Below the pieces are notes generated by a model, which saw only the letters and a list, made by a program, of their open reading frames with translations, was not told the DNA's origin and did no database searches. From Vibrio azureus (GTDB lineage Bacteria; Pseudomonadota; Gammaproteobacteria; Enterobacterales; Vibrionaceae), in the NCBI RefSeq assembly GCF_002849855.1, contig NZ_CP018616.1, forward strand, positions 2,418,001 to 2,482,000: a stretch of 64,000 nt of DNA, written 5' to 3'. Of the stretch, positions 30,492 through 39,988 are shown piece after piece. Both the position numbers and the translations under genes were made by a program. The first letter of the stretch is position 1, and the number at the start of each line of letters is the position of its first letter.

Positions 30492-31607
30492 TTACTGAGT
30501 GTTCGCCGTTGTCGTGCTCTCATGGTTTGCTTTCGTTGCTGCGACAATATCGCCATCTCGAGCAAACCCCTGCCCCAAAACAATGATATCCACTTGCTCA
30601 CCTAATCCCGTTAACCATACCCCATCTTCTTCTGCTTTCACCAGTTGAATAGGAACAAAATGAACACGACCATCACGTAACGTTTTTATCCCTAAGTTTC
30701 CTTGTTCGTCCAGCGCTAACATCGCAGCAGTTACTTTAATGGCAGGGATCTGATCAAGTGCTAACACCACTTCAGCGCTCATTCCGGCTGGCGTAGTCCC
30801 ATTAGGGTTATCAATTTCAATTTCGATTGGAAACGTGTTCGTTGCAGGAGAAGAAATACGGCTCATGTAACGGACGTTACCTTGATGTTGTACCTGATCA
30901 ATCGTACGAACCTCAGCATGTTGACCCGAACGAAGAGACTGAATATGACGTTCACTGACATCTGCTTCAATCACTAATTTATCAAGGTCAATAACAGTCG
31001 CTACCGGATCGCCAACAGCAACAAAATCACCAACTTCCACAAATCTATCATCCAATATGCCATTAAAAGGGGCTTTGATTGTGGTGTTACCAAGCGCGGT
31101 TTGCACATTGGTTAAATTAGCGCGAGCATCAATCAAAGCTGCCTCTGCTGTTGCAAAGGCCACTTCACCTTGCAAGCCTCGTTTTCTCAAGGATTGAGCC
31201 GCTTTAAATTCTTTCTCTTTAACACTCAATAAACTTTGCGCTCGTCTGAGCTGACTGTCTAGATCACGCTCATCAATCTTGGCGATCACTTGCCCTTTTT
31301 TAACCGCTAGCCCTTTCTTCACATCTAAGCGAATAACTTTACCTGCGATTTCTGCTGCCAATTTGACTTGTCGATTAGGTGCCGTTCGGCCGTAGAGCTC
31401 GATGGTTTTATGAGTAGGCTGCGCCTTAAACGTATCGTAAACCACTTTGGCCACCGGGAGTGATTCAGACGAAGTAGCAACAGACGATGAAGGTTCTTCG
31501 GCTTGAAGCTGACCTAAAGACAACCATGCCACGAGTCCAATGATAAAAACGAGAGAAGCCAGCCACGGCCGTTCAGCGAAGTGCTGCCGAAGAGAAGCGA
31601 TAGACAT
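30492..31607 (-). CDS. RND efflux pump periplasmic adaptor (membrane fusion protein)
   Basis: This is the adaptor that bridges the RND pump and an outer-membrane channel. I chose the ATG at 31607 (MSIASLRQHF) because AAGGA lies 6 bases before it, giving 371 residues. There is an amino-terminal membrane anchor (about 17-35), a lipoyl half-motif (AAEIAGKVIRLDVKKG near 85), a coiled-coil hairpin (about 120-165), the second lipoyl half (TTIKAPFNGILDDR) and a beta-barrel. The permease gene follows after 9 bp, so the two form an operon. It occupies the place of VexE in V. cholerae. No regulator gene is adjacent. Confidence 0.93.
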   Translation of the reverse strand: MSIASLRQHFAERPWLASLVFIIGLVAWLSLGQLQAEEPSSSVATSSESLPVAKVVYDTFKAQPTHKTIELYGRTAPNRQVKLAAEIAGKVIRLDVKKGLAVKKGQVIAKIDERDLDSQLRRAQSLLSVKEKEFKAAQSLRKRGLQGEVAFATAEAALIDARANLTNVQTALGNTTIKAPFNGILDDRFVEVGDFVAVGDPVATVIDLDKLVIEADVSERHIQSLRSGQHAEVRTIDQVQHQGNVRYMSRISSPATNTFPIEIEIDNPNGTTPAGMSAEVVLALDQIPAIKVTAAMLALDEQGNLGIKTLRDGRVHFVPIQLVKAEEDGVWLTGLGEQVDIIVLGQGFARDGDIVAATKANHESTTTANTQ

Positions 31608-31709
31608 ACAAAATCCTTTTGCATTATACGGCCTATGATTCAATGGCCGAGTGTATCTTGTTTAAATTAGACGTATGCAGGTAATAAAAATGACCGCCAA
31701 GATACAAAT

Positions 31710-31734
31710 AGGGCAACCTTTGTTGGTTGCCCTA
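31710..31734 (-). terminator. Terminator after erpA
   Basis: On the minus strand AGGGCAACC-AACAA-GGTTGCCCT is followed by ATTTGTAT, a weak T tract. It lies 10 bp past the erpA stop. Confidence 0.75.
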
Positions 31735-31744
31735 CTCGATTTAG

Positions 31745-32086
31745 TTACACACTGAAAGAGGCACCGCAGCCACAGGTCGTGGTAGCATTTGGGTTGTTCA
31801 CAAAGAATCTCGCCCCTTCAAGGCCTTCTGTATAGTCAACCACGCCACCAATGAGGTATTGCAGGCTCATTGGATCTATCACCAAGGTAACGCCACTGTT
31901 TTCAATTGTAGTATCACCTTCGTTGACATTCTCATCAAAGGTAAAACCGTATTGAAAACCACTGCATCCGCCACCTGTTATGTAGACACGCAATTTTAGT
32001 TCTGGGTTTTCTTCCTCTTCAATCAACGTTTTAACGCGTAATGCTGCGGCATCAGAAAAAGACAATGGTACATTTACTTCGCTCAC
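31745..32086 (-). CDS. erpA: Iron-sulfur cluster insertion protein ErpA
   Basis: ErpA is an A-type carrier that delivers [Fe-S] clusters, essential for isoprenoid synthesis enzymes in E. coli. The frame opens at 32122, but the GTG at 32086 is the likely start: GAGG lies just before it and the resulting 113 residues begin (M)SEVNVPLSF, as in relatives. The three cluster-binding cysteines are present in [11 protein letters not shown] and in the final CGCG motif. It is divergent from hemL, which uses pyridoxal phosphate for tetrapyrrole synthesis; the pairing is conserved in Vibrio. Confidence 0.95.
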   Translation of the reverse strand: MSEVNVPLSFSDAAALRVKTLIEEEENPELKLRVYITGGGCSGFQYGFTFDENVNEGDTTIENSGVTLVIDPMSLQYLIGGVVDYTEGLEGARFFVNNPNATTTCGCGASFSV

Positions 32087-32274
32087 GAAATACCTCTCAC
32101 TCGTGTCATGCGTCCGCCTCAAGGCAAAACGTCAAATTTATCCTAATTAACTCGATTATCTAATACCTGACCAGTTCGTTCAAGTATTCACCTATGATTC
32201 TTTGCCCGCTCAGCATATTTTTATATCAAGCACTCACGATAAAAACCGAATATCTCGTTGCCCAATATAATGAT

Positions 32275-32310
32275 ATATACCCAAGTAACCTTGAGAACAC
32301 TTGGGTATAT
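32275..32310. repeat. Short Vibrio intergenic palindrome (copy 4)
   Basis: ATATACCCAAGT pairs perfectly with ACTTGGGTATAT around a 12-base centre containing AACCTTGAG. It is the same core as the other three copies. It lies in the 375-bp erpA-hemL gap, about 150 bp before hemL; apart from it and the hemL leader repeats I see nothing certain in that gap. Confidence 0.8.
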
Positions 32311-32368
32311 AACAAGATAAATTAACCAAAACGTTTCTAACTATGATTTTGCTAGGTACAATACATAC

Positions 32369-32427
32369 ACCTAACTTACCTCAAACCGTTAGGTAGATGC
32401 CCAAATGGTCGCAAAAATACTTGGGCA
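32369..32427 (+). promoter_or_regulatory. Twin inverted repeats in the hemL leader
   Basis: ACCTAAC (32369-32375) pairs with GTTAGGT (32388-32394), and TGCCCAA (32398-32404) pairs with TTGGGCA (32421-32427). A TACAAT resembling a -10 box lies just before the first, near 32358. The pairs could be RNA stems in the leader or operators for a dimeric regulator. Function is inferred; hemL itself starts 35 bp later. Confidence 0.5.
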
Positions 32428-32461
32428 CAGACAGGTCTGAACAATAAAAAGAGGATCCCCC

Positions 32462-33757
32462 ATGACCAAATCATCCGAGCTATACCAAAAAGCTCAGCAA
32501 ACCATTCCTGGTGGCGTCAACTCACCAGTTCGTGCTTTTAATGGAGTGGGTGGCTCTCCACTATTTATTGAACGTGCCGATGGTGCCTTAATTTTTGATG
32601 CCGATGGTAAAGCCTATATCGACTATGTTGGCTCTTGGGGTCCCATGATCCTTGGCCACAACCATGTCGTGATCCGTGAAGCTGTGATTGATGCCGCTCA
32701 ACGCGGTCTCAGCTTTGGCGCACCAACAGAAATGGAAATCGCCATGGCTGAACTTGTTTCAGAGCTAGTCCCTTCTATGGAACAAATTCGCATGGTCAGC
32801 TCTGGTACTGAAGCTACCATGAGTGCAATCCGTCTAGCACGTGGCTTTACGGGTCGCGACAAGATCATGAAATTTGAAGGCTGCTACCATGGCCATGCTG
32901 ATAGCTTACTCGTCAAAGCAGGTTCCGGCGCGTTAACCCTAGGTCAACCAAGTTCACCTGGTGTCCCTGCTGATTTTGCTAAGCATACTCTAACAGCAAC
33001 ATTTAACGATCTCGATTCAGTACGTGAGCTTTTTGCAGCAAACAAAGGTGAAATCGCATGTATCATCGTTGAACCAGTAGCGGGCAATATGAACTGTATC
33101 CCTCCAGTAGAAGGGTTCCACGAAGGTCTGCGCGAAATCTGTGATCAAGAAGGCGCACTACTGATTTTTGATGAAGTTATGACAGGCTTCCGTGTGGCTC
33201 TGGGTGGCGCACAAGCTCACTACAACATCAAACCAGACCTAACAACGCTAGGTAAAGTAATCGGTGGTGGTATGCCTGTGGGGGCTTTCGGTGGCCGTAA
33301 AGAAGTCATGCAATACGTTGCGCCAACAGGTCCAGTTTACCAAGCAGGGACACTTTCAGGTAATCCTGTAGCTATGGCTGCGGGCTTTGCATGTTTGAAC
33401 CTTCTTAAACAGGAAGGTAATGAAAAACGTCTTGCAGCTAAAACAAAACAGCTTGCCGAAGGCTTCAAAGTGCTGGCTGAAAAACACGGAATACCAATGG
33501 TAGTAAACCAAGTTGGTGGCATGTTCGGCTTCTTCTTTACTGACCAAGAAGTCATCACTTGCTACGAAGACGTGGCCAAGTGTGACATCGAGCGCTTCAA
33601 ACGTTTCTTCCACCTCATGCTAAATCATGGTGTCTACCTTGCCCCATCAGCATTCGAAGCAAGCTTCACGTCTCTGGCTCATGGCTCAAAAGAGATTGAC
33701 GCAACACTAGAAGCCGCCGATCGTTGTTTCGCGATTCTAGCAGAAGAATCTAAGTAA
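32462..33757 (+). CDS. hemL: Glutamate-1-semialdehyde 2,1-aminomutase
   Basis: HemL makes 5-aminolevulinate from glutamate-1-semialdehyde in the C5 heme pathway. The 431-residue pyridoxal-phosphate enzyme has the binding lysine at K265 ([11 protein letters not shown]), and the motifs [10 protein letters not shown] near the start and [10 protein letters not shown]. The ribosome site GAGGATCCCC precedes the ATG. The length is normal. The next gene on the right is a small minus-strand gene past a shared terminator. Confidence 0.98.
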   Translation: MTKSSELYQKAQQTIPGGVNSPVRAFNGVGGSPLFIERADGALIFDADGKAYIDYVGSWGPMILGHNHVVIREAVIDAAQRGLSFGAPTEMEIAMAELVSELVPSMEQIRMVSSGTEATMSAIRLARGFTGRDKIMKFEGCYHGHADSLLVKAGSGALTLGQPSSPGVPADFAKHTLTATFNDLDSVRELFAANKGEIACIIVEPVAGNMNCIPPVEGFHEGLREICDQEGALLIFDEVMTGFRVALGGAQAHYNIKPDLTTLGKVIGGGMPVGAFGGRKEVMQYVAPTGPVYQAGTLSGNPVAMAAGFACLNLLKQEGNEKRLAAKTKQLAEGFKVLAEKHGIPMVVNQVGGMFGFFFTDQEVITCYEDVAKCDIERFKRFFHLMLNHGVYLAPSAFEASFTSLAHGSKEIDATLEAADRCFAILAEESK

Positions 33758-33781
33758 GCTTTTTACTTGACGACCAAAAGC

Positions 33782-33810
33782 AAAAAAAGGACCTTCAGGG
33801 TCCTTTTTTA
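33782..33810 (+). terminator. Terminator after hemL
   Basis: AAAAAAAGGACC-TTCA-GGGTCCTTTTTT is a symmetrical stem with T runs on both strands, 24 bp past the hemL stop and 10 bp past the end of the convergent small gene. It can end both transcripts. Confidence 0.93.
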
Positions 33811-33819
33811 TAGTCTCAA

Positions 33820-33939
33820 CTATGTTTGCCAATGAAAAATCACGAGAATGGCGAGTACACCAATAACAATACCAAACCATGGTATACGTTTGGTTTTGCT
33901 TTGACCTTGGCACTTTTTATCATCGTTACAACAGCCCAT
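33820..33939 (-). CDS. 39-residue cysteine-rich single-span membrane protein
   Basis: An ATG at 33939 opens 39 codons ending at TAG (33820-33822). The product starts MGCCNDDKKCQGQSKTKR, a charged head with a CC pair and a third cysteine, followed by a hydrophobic segment (IPWFGIVIGVLAILVIFHW) that should span the membrane, and ends QT. The positive charges before the hydrophobic stretch predict a cytoplasmic head. A weak AGAGA ribosome site lies upstream, and the hemL terminator follows at a suitable distance. A longer overlapping frame on the same strand (33840-34022) looks random. I do not recognise the family; a metal- or redox-related role would be guesswork. The remaining 174 bp up to the next gene holds nothing I can identify. 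Confidence 0.65.
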   Translation of the reverse strand: MGCCNDDKKCQGQSKTKRIPWFGIVIGVLAILVIFHWQT

Positions 33940-34113
33940 TTTTCTATCTCTTGATTGATAACAACCTGATTTATGGCCATTATAACAAGGTCAGTTGCTC
34001 CTTCCCAATTCAGCTTTATCATAGGCTTGAAAAAGTCGTTGGTGCAAAGTCGTTACGATTTGACGCTGTGATATCAGCGTACATCTCAATCATCCGTAAG
34101 TTGGATTCATCGC

Positions 34114-35199
34114 ATGCAAAATAATCTAAAAATCAATTCAAGCCACCGAGTCCTTGTCGCGGCATTACTCGGTGCAGGTTTAGCTTGTTATTTCTTGGTA
34201 GAGCCTTACATCAACTCTATCGTCATGGCATTTATTCTCTCTCTCCTCATGTTCCCTATTCATGGTTGGATAGAACAAAAGTTACCACGGCATAAAAATG
34301 TGGTTTCATTACTGTCTTGCATTGTACTCACCTTTATTATTGTGATCCCGCTACTCTTCGTCTTTGCGGCTTTAGTTCAACAAGGTTCGGTTTTTTCACA
34401 AAACACCTATAAATGGGTTGCCAGTGGTGGTATTCAAGATGTTTTTCAACACCCTTGGGTTGTCAAAGGGTTAGCATTCATCAATGAATACCTCCCATTT
34501 GATAAAATTGAACCAAAAGAAATTGCAGAAAAGGTTGGCCAGTTTGCAACAACATTTGGAACAAACCTTGTTGCTATCAGTGCAAAAATTCTGGGTGACG
34601 CTACGAACTTCTTGATGGACTTTTTCTTAATGCTGTTCGTGTTATTCTTTTTATTACGCGATCACGATAAGATCATTTCAGCTATTCGACACATCTTGCC
34701 CCTTTCACGCAGCCAAGAAGACAAGATTCTTACTGAAATAGAACAAGTCTCAAAATCAGCGGTAATGGGCTCATTTTTAACCGCCATTGCACAAGGTTTT
34801 GCTGGCGGATTCGGCATGTGGGTTGCTGGCTTTCCTGGCTTATTTTGGGGGACGATGATCGGTTTTGCTTCTTTCATTCCAGTGGTTGGAACTGCTTTAA
34901 TTTGGATCCCAGCAGCGACTTACTTATTCCTTACTGGTGACACTACTTGGGCAATTTTCCTGACGATTTGGAGTATTGTCGTAGTCGGCTCCATCGATAA
35001 TTTACTCCGCCCGCTTTTAATGCAAAACGGGGCAGGCATGAATACATTAATGATCTTTTTTTCGCTCTTAGGCGGAATTCATTTATTCGGCTTGATCGGC
35101 TTAATCTACGGGCCTTTGATCTTTGCTATCACTATGGTGCTGTTTAATATCTACGAAGAGGAATTTAAAGACTTCCTCGATGAACAAGACAACAGCTAA
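34114..35199 (+). CDS. AI-2E family (PerM/YdiK-type) membrane transporter
   Basis: The 361-residue protein has about eight membrane segments and the family features: a pair of spans near the start (residues ~12-50), a soluble loop around 90-150, and the conserved late region with FASFIPVVGTALIWIPAA and DNLLRPLLMQ. Members include the AI-2 exporter TqsA, PerM and Na+/H+ antiporters, so the substrate cannot be given. It lies between hemL and rsmC, probably as its own transcription unit. No strong ribosome site is visible before the ATG, so the start is only likely. Confidence 0.88.
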   Translation: MQNNLKINSSHRVLVAALLGAGLACYFLVEPYINSIVMAFILSLLMFPIHGWIEQKLPRHKNVVSLLSCIVLTFIIVIPLLFVFAALVQQGSVFSQNTYKWVASGGIQDVFQHPWVVKGLAFINEYLPFDKIEPKEIAEKVGQFATTFGTNLVAISAKILGDATNFLMDFFLMLFVLFFLLRDHDKIISAIRHILPLSRSQEDKILTEIEQVSKSAVMGSFLTAIAQGFAGGFGMWVAGFPGLFWGTMIGFASFIPVVGTALIWIPAATYLFLTGDTTWAIFLTIWSIVVVGSIDNLLRPLLMQNGAGMNTLMIFFSLLGGIHLFGLIGLIYGPLIFAITMVLFNIYEEEFKDFLDEQDNS

Positions 35200-35271
35200 G
35201 AATCTCCCTCTTCATGCTTGGGCCAGATTATGAGAAAATCAGGCCCAAATGCTTTCTGATGAACCAAATTT

Positions 35272-36297
35272 ATGTCTGCTTACATTGCTCCAAGCCAAAT
35301 AGCTCAACGTCAAATCGAGTACTTTAAAGGCAAACACGTATTAGTTGCCGGTGAGGTAGAAGATTTATTCCCTGTCGAATTAGCAAACTACTGTGAGTCG
35401 GTTGAGATCTTTACATCTAATTACAGCTATTATCGTCAAGTCCGTGACATTGAATCGATTAAAAGCCACTTTGGCTCCCAATTCGATCTCCCAACGCAAG
35501 CGGACATGATCTTACTTTATTGGCCAAAAGCGAAGGCGGAAGCCGAGTATTTGCTTGCGATGTTGATGGCAAAACTCGGTGTCGGCACAGAAATCGTCAT
35601 CGTGGGTGAAAACCGCTCAGGAATAAAAAGCGTTGAAAAAATGTTTACCCCCTACGGCATAGTCAAAAAGTATGACTCTGCTCGTCGCTGTTCATTCTAC
35701 TGGGGAAGCTGTCTTAACGAAGCTCAACCATTCATACAAGCCGATTGGTTTAAATCTTATAACGTCACGCTCGGTGAGCAATCACTTACCGTTAAAAGTC
35801 TACCTGGCGTTTTTAGCCACGGTGAATTTGATCTTGGTAGTCGCCTATTATTAGAAACACTCCCGGCTCTCTCGGGCAAAGTGCTTGATTTTGGCTGTGG
35901 CGCAGGAGTGTTAGGGGCTTTCATGGCTAAAACCAACCCAGGTATCAGCATTGAAATGTGTGATATCAATGCCTACGCGATAACGTCCAGCCAAGAAACA
36001 CTCATCGCAAATGGCCTATCTGGACATGTTTTCGCTTCAGATATCTATTCTGATACTAGTAAAGATTACCGCTTTATCATTAGTAATCCACCTTTTCATA
36101 GTGGCTTAGACACGAATTACAACGCAGCAGAAACACTACTAGGGCAAGCACCAAACTATATGACAAGAGAAGGAGAGCTCATCATTGTAGCGAATAGCTT
36201 CTTACAATATCCTCCGATCATTGAACGAGCCTTCAAACAATGTGACACTCTAAACAAAACCAATAAGTTTGCTATTTATTACGCCAAGAAAGCTTAG
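35272..36297 (+). CDS. rsmC: 16S rRNA (guanine(1207)-N2)-methyltransferase RsmC
   Basis: RsmC methylates G1207 in the 30S subunit using S-adenosylmethionine. The 341-residue protein has the two-domain build of the family: a degenerate amino-terminal methyltransferase-like half and an active carboxy-terminal half with [14 protein letters not shown] (near 203) and the catalytic motif SNPPFHSG (near 270). Position 72 bp downstream of the AI-2E gene allows co-transcription. The 242-bp gap that follows separates it from chiS. Confidence 0.95.
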   Translation: MSAYIAPSQIAQRQIEYFKGKHVLVAGEVEDLFPVELANYCESVEIFTSNYSYYRQVRDIESIKSHFGSQFDLPTQADMILLYWPKAKAEAEYLLAMLMAKLGVGTEIVIVGENRSGIKSVEKMFTPYGIVKKYDSARRCSFYWGSCLNEAQPFIQADWFKSYNVTLGEQSLTVKSLPGVFSHGEFDLGSRLLLETLPALSGKVLDFGCGAGVLGAFMAKTNPGISIEMCDINAYAITSSQETLIANGLSGHVFASDIYSDTSKDYRFIISNPPFHSGLDTNYNAAETLLGQAPNYMTREGELIIVANSFLQYPPIIERAFKQCDTLNKTNKFAIYYAKKA

Positions 36298-36341
36298 TAG
36301 AGCGACCTCGGGTTAATAAAACAAACTCGCGATAAACAACG

Positions 36342-36363
36342 TGGTTGAGCAAGCGCTCAACCA
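36342..36363 (+). terminator. Possible rsmC terminator
   Basis: TGGTTGAGC-AAGC-GCTCAACCA is a perfect 9-bp stem 44 bp past the rsmC stop. No T tract follows, so it may protect the 3' end rather than terminate. Confidence 0.5.
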
Positions 36364-36495
36364 TCTGTCATTCGATAAAAACTGCGTCATTCACCACGCT
36401 TTACAACCAACTTTCTTGTCAAAGAAAAAAAACTCGTTAATTTTGTCAATTCTATCTGGTTTAACTTCTGTCTATTTTGACGAGAGTCTTGCCGA

Positions 36496-36514
36496 TGCCT
36501 CTTTTAGGCATCAG
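36496..36514 (+). promoter_or_regulatory. Hairpin in the chiS leader
   Basis: GATGCCT-CTTTT-AGGCATC lies 26 bp before the chiS ATG and is followed by AGCCTTTT. It may be a weak terminator of upstream transcription or an RNA element affecting chiS translation. The sequence supports the stem only. Confidence 0.5.
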
Positions 36515-36539
36515 CCTTTTATGAGTTGTAATCTTATCC

Positions 36540-39500
36540 ATGTTTAAGTTTTATAAAAATCAGAAATTTAAGCGTTTACAAAGCACTTTAATGTCCGCAT
36601 TTTTGGTGCTGAGTATTACGCCTCTGACCATCATTGCGATTTTTTTCCTTCATTCTCACAGCCAAGATTTGCAAGAACAAAGCACATCACATTTACTGTC
36701 TGTTCGAGACACTAAACAGCAGCAAATCATTGACTATTTGACCACAAAAGAAACCGAAGTCATGGGGTTTGTACGTTCGGAATTAGCTTATGCAAGTGGC
36801 GGTCGCTTCTATGGCCTTGTCAATGCTTTCAGCCAATTAGGGCAAAATATGGATGAAGCAAGAGAAAATGCCCAACAACGTTATATCACCAGCAGTGGCG
36901 ACCAAATTAAAACCTCTACCCTTCCGGAGTCGAACAACTACCTAGGTAGTGAACGCTACCGATTACTACATAAGCGCTATCATTGGGCTTATTTAGAGTT
37001 ACTCAAACGTTCTGATTTCACCGATATTCTCTTAGTCGATCTGGATGGTAATGTAACCTATTCAGCGAATAAAGATGATAACTACGGCACCAACTTACTG
37101 ACAGGCCACTACAAAGACAGCATTTTAGGACAGACGTTTAAACGCCTTACTGAAGATGTCAGCAAAAATCGCAAGAGTAACGAAGATTACACTCCTGTGG
37201 TGTTTTCAGATTTTACTCCAGAAAACGGCGAGTCTGTGGCTTGGATGGGCGCACCTATCATCCAACAAGGTTACCTACACAGCTACGCTATGTTTAGGCT
37301 GCCTAATAATGGCATCACCAAACTTCTTGCAGACAACAAACACAATGTGTCGATTGAAGCTTTATTAGTCGGTAATAACAACAATCCTATTACGAGTAAC
37401 ATTAAGCCTAAAGAGATTGAAAATAGCGCTAAAGTCATCGCTCAGTCGCTCTCAGGCAATATTGACGTTATGACCTACGGCAATGGTCAACAAGAAGAGA
37501 TAATCGCCGCCTTCACACCAATAAAAACTCACGGTGTCACTTGGGCTCTGATTATTCAACTTCCTGAGAAAGAAGCATTTGCACGTGTTCACCAGCTACA
37601 AAAGCTGTTTGTAATAGCCATGGTGGTCGCGATTTTATTAGTGGTCATTGCTTCTCACTATTTATCAAATTTCATCACAGCACCACTATTACAATTAACT
37701 TGGGGAGCAGAAAAAGTTTCTGCGGGTGATCTTGATGACACGATTTTTGATACTCATCGAAAAGATGAAATAGGCCGTCTTGCTCAAAGCTTTCAACGCA
37801 TGCAACGCTCTATCAGAGAAAAAATTCAAACCATAAAGCAGCAGAATGAAGAGTTGGAAAGCAACCTCACTCTCATCAAAAAACAAAACGAAGATCTGCA
37901 ACTGGCGAATAAGCTAAAAGATGAGTTTTTGGCCACCACTTCCCATGAGCTGAGAACGCCACTGCACGGCATGATCGGTATTGCCGAGACGCTGGTGTCT
38001 GGCGCTAATGGCGTGTTACCAAAGCATCAGCAATACCAACTTGATATCATCATAAAAAGCGGTCAACGCTTAGCTAACTTGGTCGACGACTTATTGGATT
38101 ATCATAAAATGCGTTATGGCAATATGGAAATTCAGAAGTCTGCCGTTAGCCTGGCGAGTGCGACACGTTTAGTGCTTGAGTTATCGAATCATTTGCTGGG
38201 CAACAAAACCATTCGTATCATCAATCAAGTCCCCGCTGATTTACCTCCCGTTTCAGCCGATCCGCAACGATTAGAACAAGTTTTATATAACTTAATTGGT
38301 AATGCGATCAAATACACACCGGAAGGGAAAGTGGTCATTTCCGCGACCGTGGTTGATGAACAAATTCGTGTACAAGTGGTTGATACAGGGCAAGGTATAC
38401 CTGCAGAGGCCCTAGAACATATTTTCGAACCACTTATTCAAGCTAGTCATGATACTGGTCGCTATCGTCAGGGAGCAGGGTTAGGGCTTTCTATCAGCCG
38501 ACAGTTAATTGAGCTTATGGACGGTTCACTCTATGTCAGCAGCCAGCCCATGGTAGGGACAACCTTTAGTTTTACTTTGCCACGAGCGAGTGAAGATGAG
38601 ATTCAAGCAACACGACATTTAGACCAATATGATCATTTCCAAGCTCCTGAGGTCTATTTAGAAACTGCTCAACCATTAACGTTACCTGAATCTTCAGATG
38701 GACCATTGCTTTATATTGCGGATGATGAGCCGGTCAACTTACGAGTTTTGGAGAGCTTTCTTCGCATTGAAGGCTACAGGATCAGAACCGCTTGCGATGG
38801 ACCCGATATCATCGAATTAGTCGAAAAAGAGAAACCCGATCTACTCCTGCTTGATGTGATGATGCCAGGCATGAGTGGCTATGAGGTTTGCAGTCAATTA
38901 CGTAATATGTATGACCACGCCGAGCTACCTATAATTATGTTAACGGCACTCAGCCAAACAGAAGAGCGCTTAAAAGGCTTTGAAGCAGGAGCAAATGATT
39001 ATCTGTCAAAACCCTTTAGCAAACATGAATTAGCAGCGCGCATTCAAGCTCATTTAACCGCCAGTAAAGCAGAGATGCGCCATGTTGAAAATCAACTGTT
39101 AGAATCGGAGTTGCGTAAACGCGCAGAAGTGGAAGCAAGCTTACTTGAAACCCAAGGGCGTTTGCTGGAACAACTTGAGTCGGCTCCAGAAGCGATCATC
39201 TGCTTACGTGAAGACCATCGTATTCGTTTTGCTAACGAAGCCGCATGCAAACTGTTTAAACGCAATCTGGAACAATTGAAACGCTCATCTGCAGATGAAC
39301 TTATTGCGCCAAAATACTTAACCGTTACTCAATCCCATTATTGCGGCAATATTGATATTTACATTGAAGATATCCGCCAAAGTATTGAAGCTGATATTCT
39401 TAAATTGCCTGAAGAGTCGGGCTTGGATGTTATGTACATCTTTAATATAGGTGGTGGCATTAATGCAACCCGAATCCATAATTTAGAAACCGCTGTTGAA

Positions 39501-39926
39501 GTCTTATCATGCTACGCCTTCGACGGAGACAAAGAGCAGTTACAAAAGCTCAAGGAACTGGGTGGGGAATTCACCCGCCTGGCTGATAAAGCACTGGGTA
39601 GCAAAAAAGACAAACAAGAACTTTTACGAGAAATTCTCGTCGACACAATTACACATGCTTTGGCTTATTGGGAATCAAGTACTGGAGAGAGCAAATTTGC
39701 TTTTGCCGAACAAAGTGGCCTATGGCGAGTCTATCTTGACCGAAGCACACTGCAAACTCGGACACTGGACAAATACATGCGCCTAGAGACCTTACCTAAA
39801 ACACCACGTTGGCGAACGGTGCTTAGTTCGATTGAGTTTATCCTTGAACATTGCAAAGAGCAAAGCCCTGAACGAAGCTATATTGAAGCACAAAAGAATA
39901 AGTTACAAAGATTGCTCACCAATTAA
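36540..39926 (+). CDS. chiS: ChiS, hybrid sensor kinase and DNA-binding regulator of chitin use
   Basis: ChiS senses chitin oligosaccharides through the periplasmic binding protein CBP and activates the chitin program in Vibrio. The 1128-residue protein has TM1 (about 18-38), a periplasmic domain (to ~355), TM2, a HAMP region (about 375-430), a coiled coil, HisKA with the histidine at 469 (SHELRTP), HATPase with GAGLGLSIS, a receiver with the aspartate at 772 (LLLDVMMPGMSG), a PAS-like segment (~885-930) and a carboxy-terminal domain (~1020-1128). H469 and D772 coincide with V. cholerae ChiS, whose carboxy end binds DNA at the chb promoter. CBP, its partner, is encoded next. Nothing is missing. 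Confidence 0.96.
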   Translation: MFKFYKNQKFKRLQSTLMSAFLVLSITPLTIIAIFFLHSHSQDLQEQSTSHLLSVRDTKQQQIIDYLTTKETEVMGFVRSELAYASGGRFYGLVNAFSQLGQNMDEARENAQQRYITSSGDQIKTSTLPESNNYLGSERYRLLHKRYHWAYLELLKRSDFTDILLVDLDGNVTYSANKDDNYGTNLLTGHYKDSILGQTFKRLTEDVSKNRKSNEDYTPVVFSDFTPENGESVAWMGAPIIQQGYLHSYAMFRLPNNGITKLLADNKHNVSIEALLVGNNNNPITSNIKPKEIENSAKVIAQSLSGNIDVMTYGNGQQEEIIAAFTPIKTHGVTWALIIQLPEKEAFARVHQLQKLFVIAMVVAILLVVIASHYLSNFITAPLLQLTWGAEKVSAGDLDDTIFDTHRKDEIGRLAQSFQRMQRSIREKIQTIKQQNEELESNLTLIKKQNEDLQLANKLKDEFLATTSHELRTPLHGMIGIAETLVSGANGVLPKHQQYQLDIIIKSGQRLANLVDDLLDYHKMRYGNMEIQKSAVSLASATRLVLELSNHLLGNKTIRIINQVPADLPPVSADPQRLEQVLYNLIGNAIKYTPEGKVVISATVVDEQIRVQVVDTGQGIPAEALEHIFEPLIQASHDTGRYRQGAGLGLSISRQLIELMDGSLYVSSQPMVGTTFSFTLPRASEDEIQATRHLDQYDHFQAPEVYLETAQPLTLPESSDGPLLYIADDEPVNLRVLESFLRIEGYRIRTACDGPDIIELVEKEKPDLLLLDVMMPGMSGYEVCSQLRNMYDHAELPIIMLTALSQTEERLKGFEAGANDYLSKPFSKHELAARIQAHLTASKAEMRHVENQLLESELRKRAEVEASLLETQGRLLEQLESAPEAIICLREDHRIRFANEAACKLFKRNLEQLKRSSADELIAPKYLTVTQSHYCGNIDIYIEDIRQSIEADILKLPEESGLDVMYIFNIGGGINATRIHNLETAVEVLSCYAFDGDKEQLQKLKELGGEFTRLADKALGSKKDKQELLREILVDTITHALAYWESSTGESKFAFAEQSGLWRVYLDRSTLQTRTLDKYMRLETLPKTPRWRTVLSSIEFILEHCKEQSPERSYIEAQKNKLQRLLTN

Positions 39927-39960
39927 ACCTTTGTAAAAACCGCTCGAATTTCAAACCACC

Positions 39961-39988
39961 AGCCCTGCCATACGGTAGGGCTTTGTTT
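39961..39988 (+). terminator. Terminator of chiS
   Basis: AGCCCTGCC-ATAC-GGTAGGGCT is followed by TTGTTTT, 35 bp past the chiS stop. It separates regulator and target transcription. Confidence 0.85.

Noticed and set aside
33840..34022. Minus-strand 60-codon frame overlapping the small protein gene
   Set aside because: It is in another frame from the better 39-codon gene, and its product has no coherent character.
36341..36547. 68-codon plus-strand frame before chiS
   Set aside because: It overlaps the chiS start in another frame, covers two hairpins and has no ribosome site.
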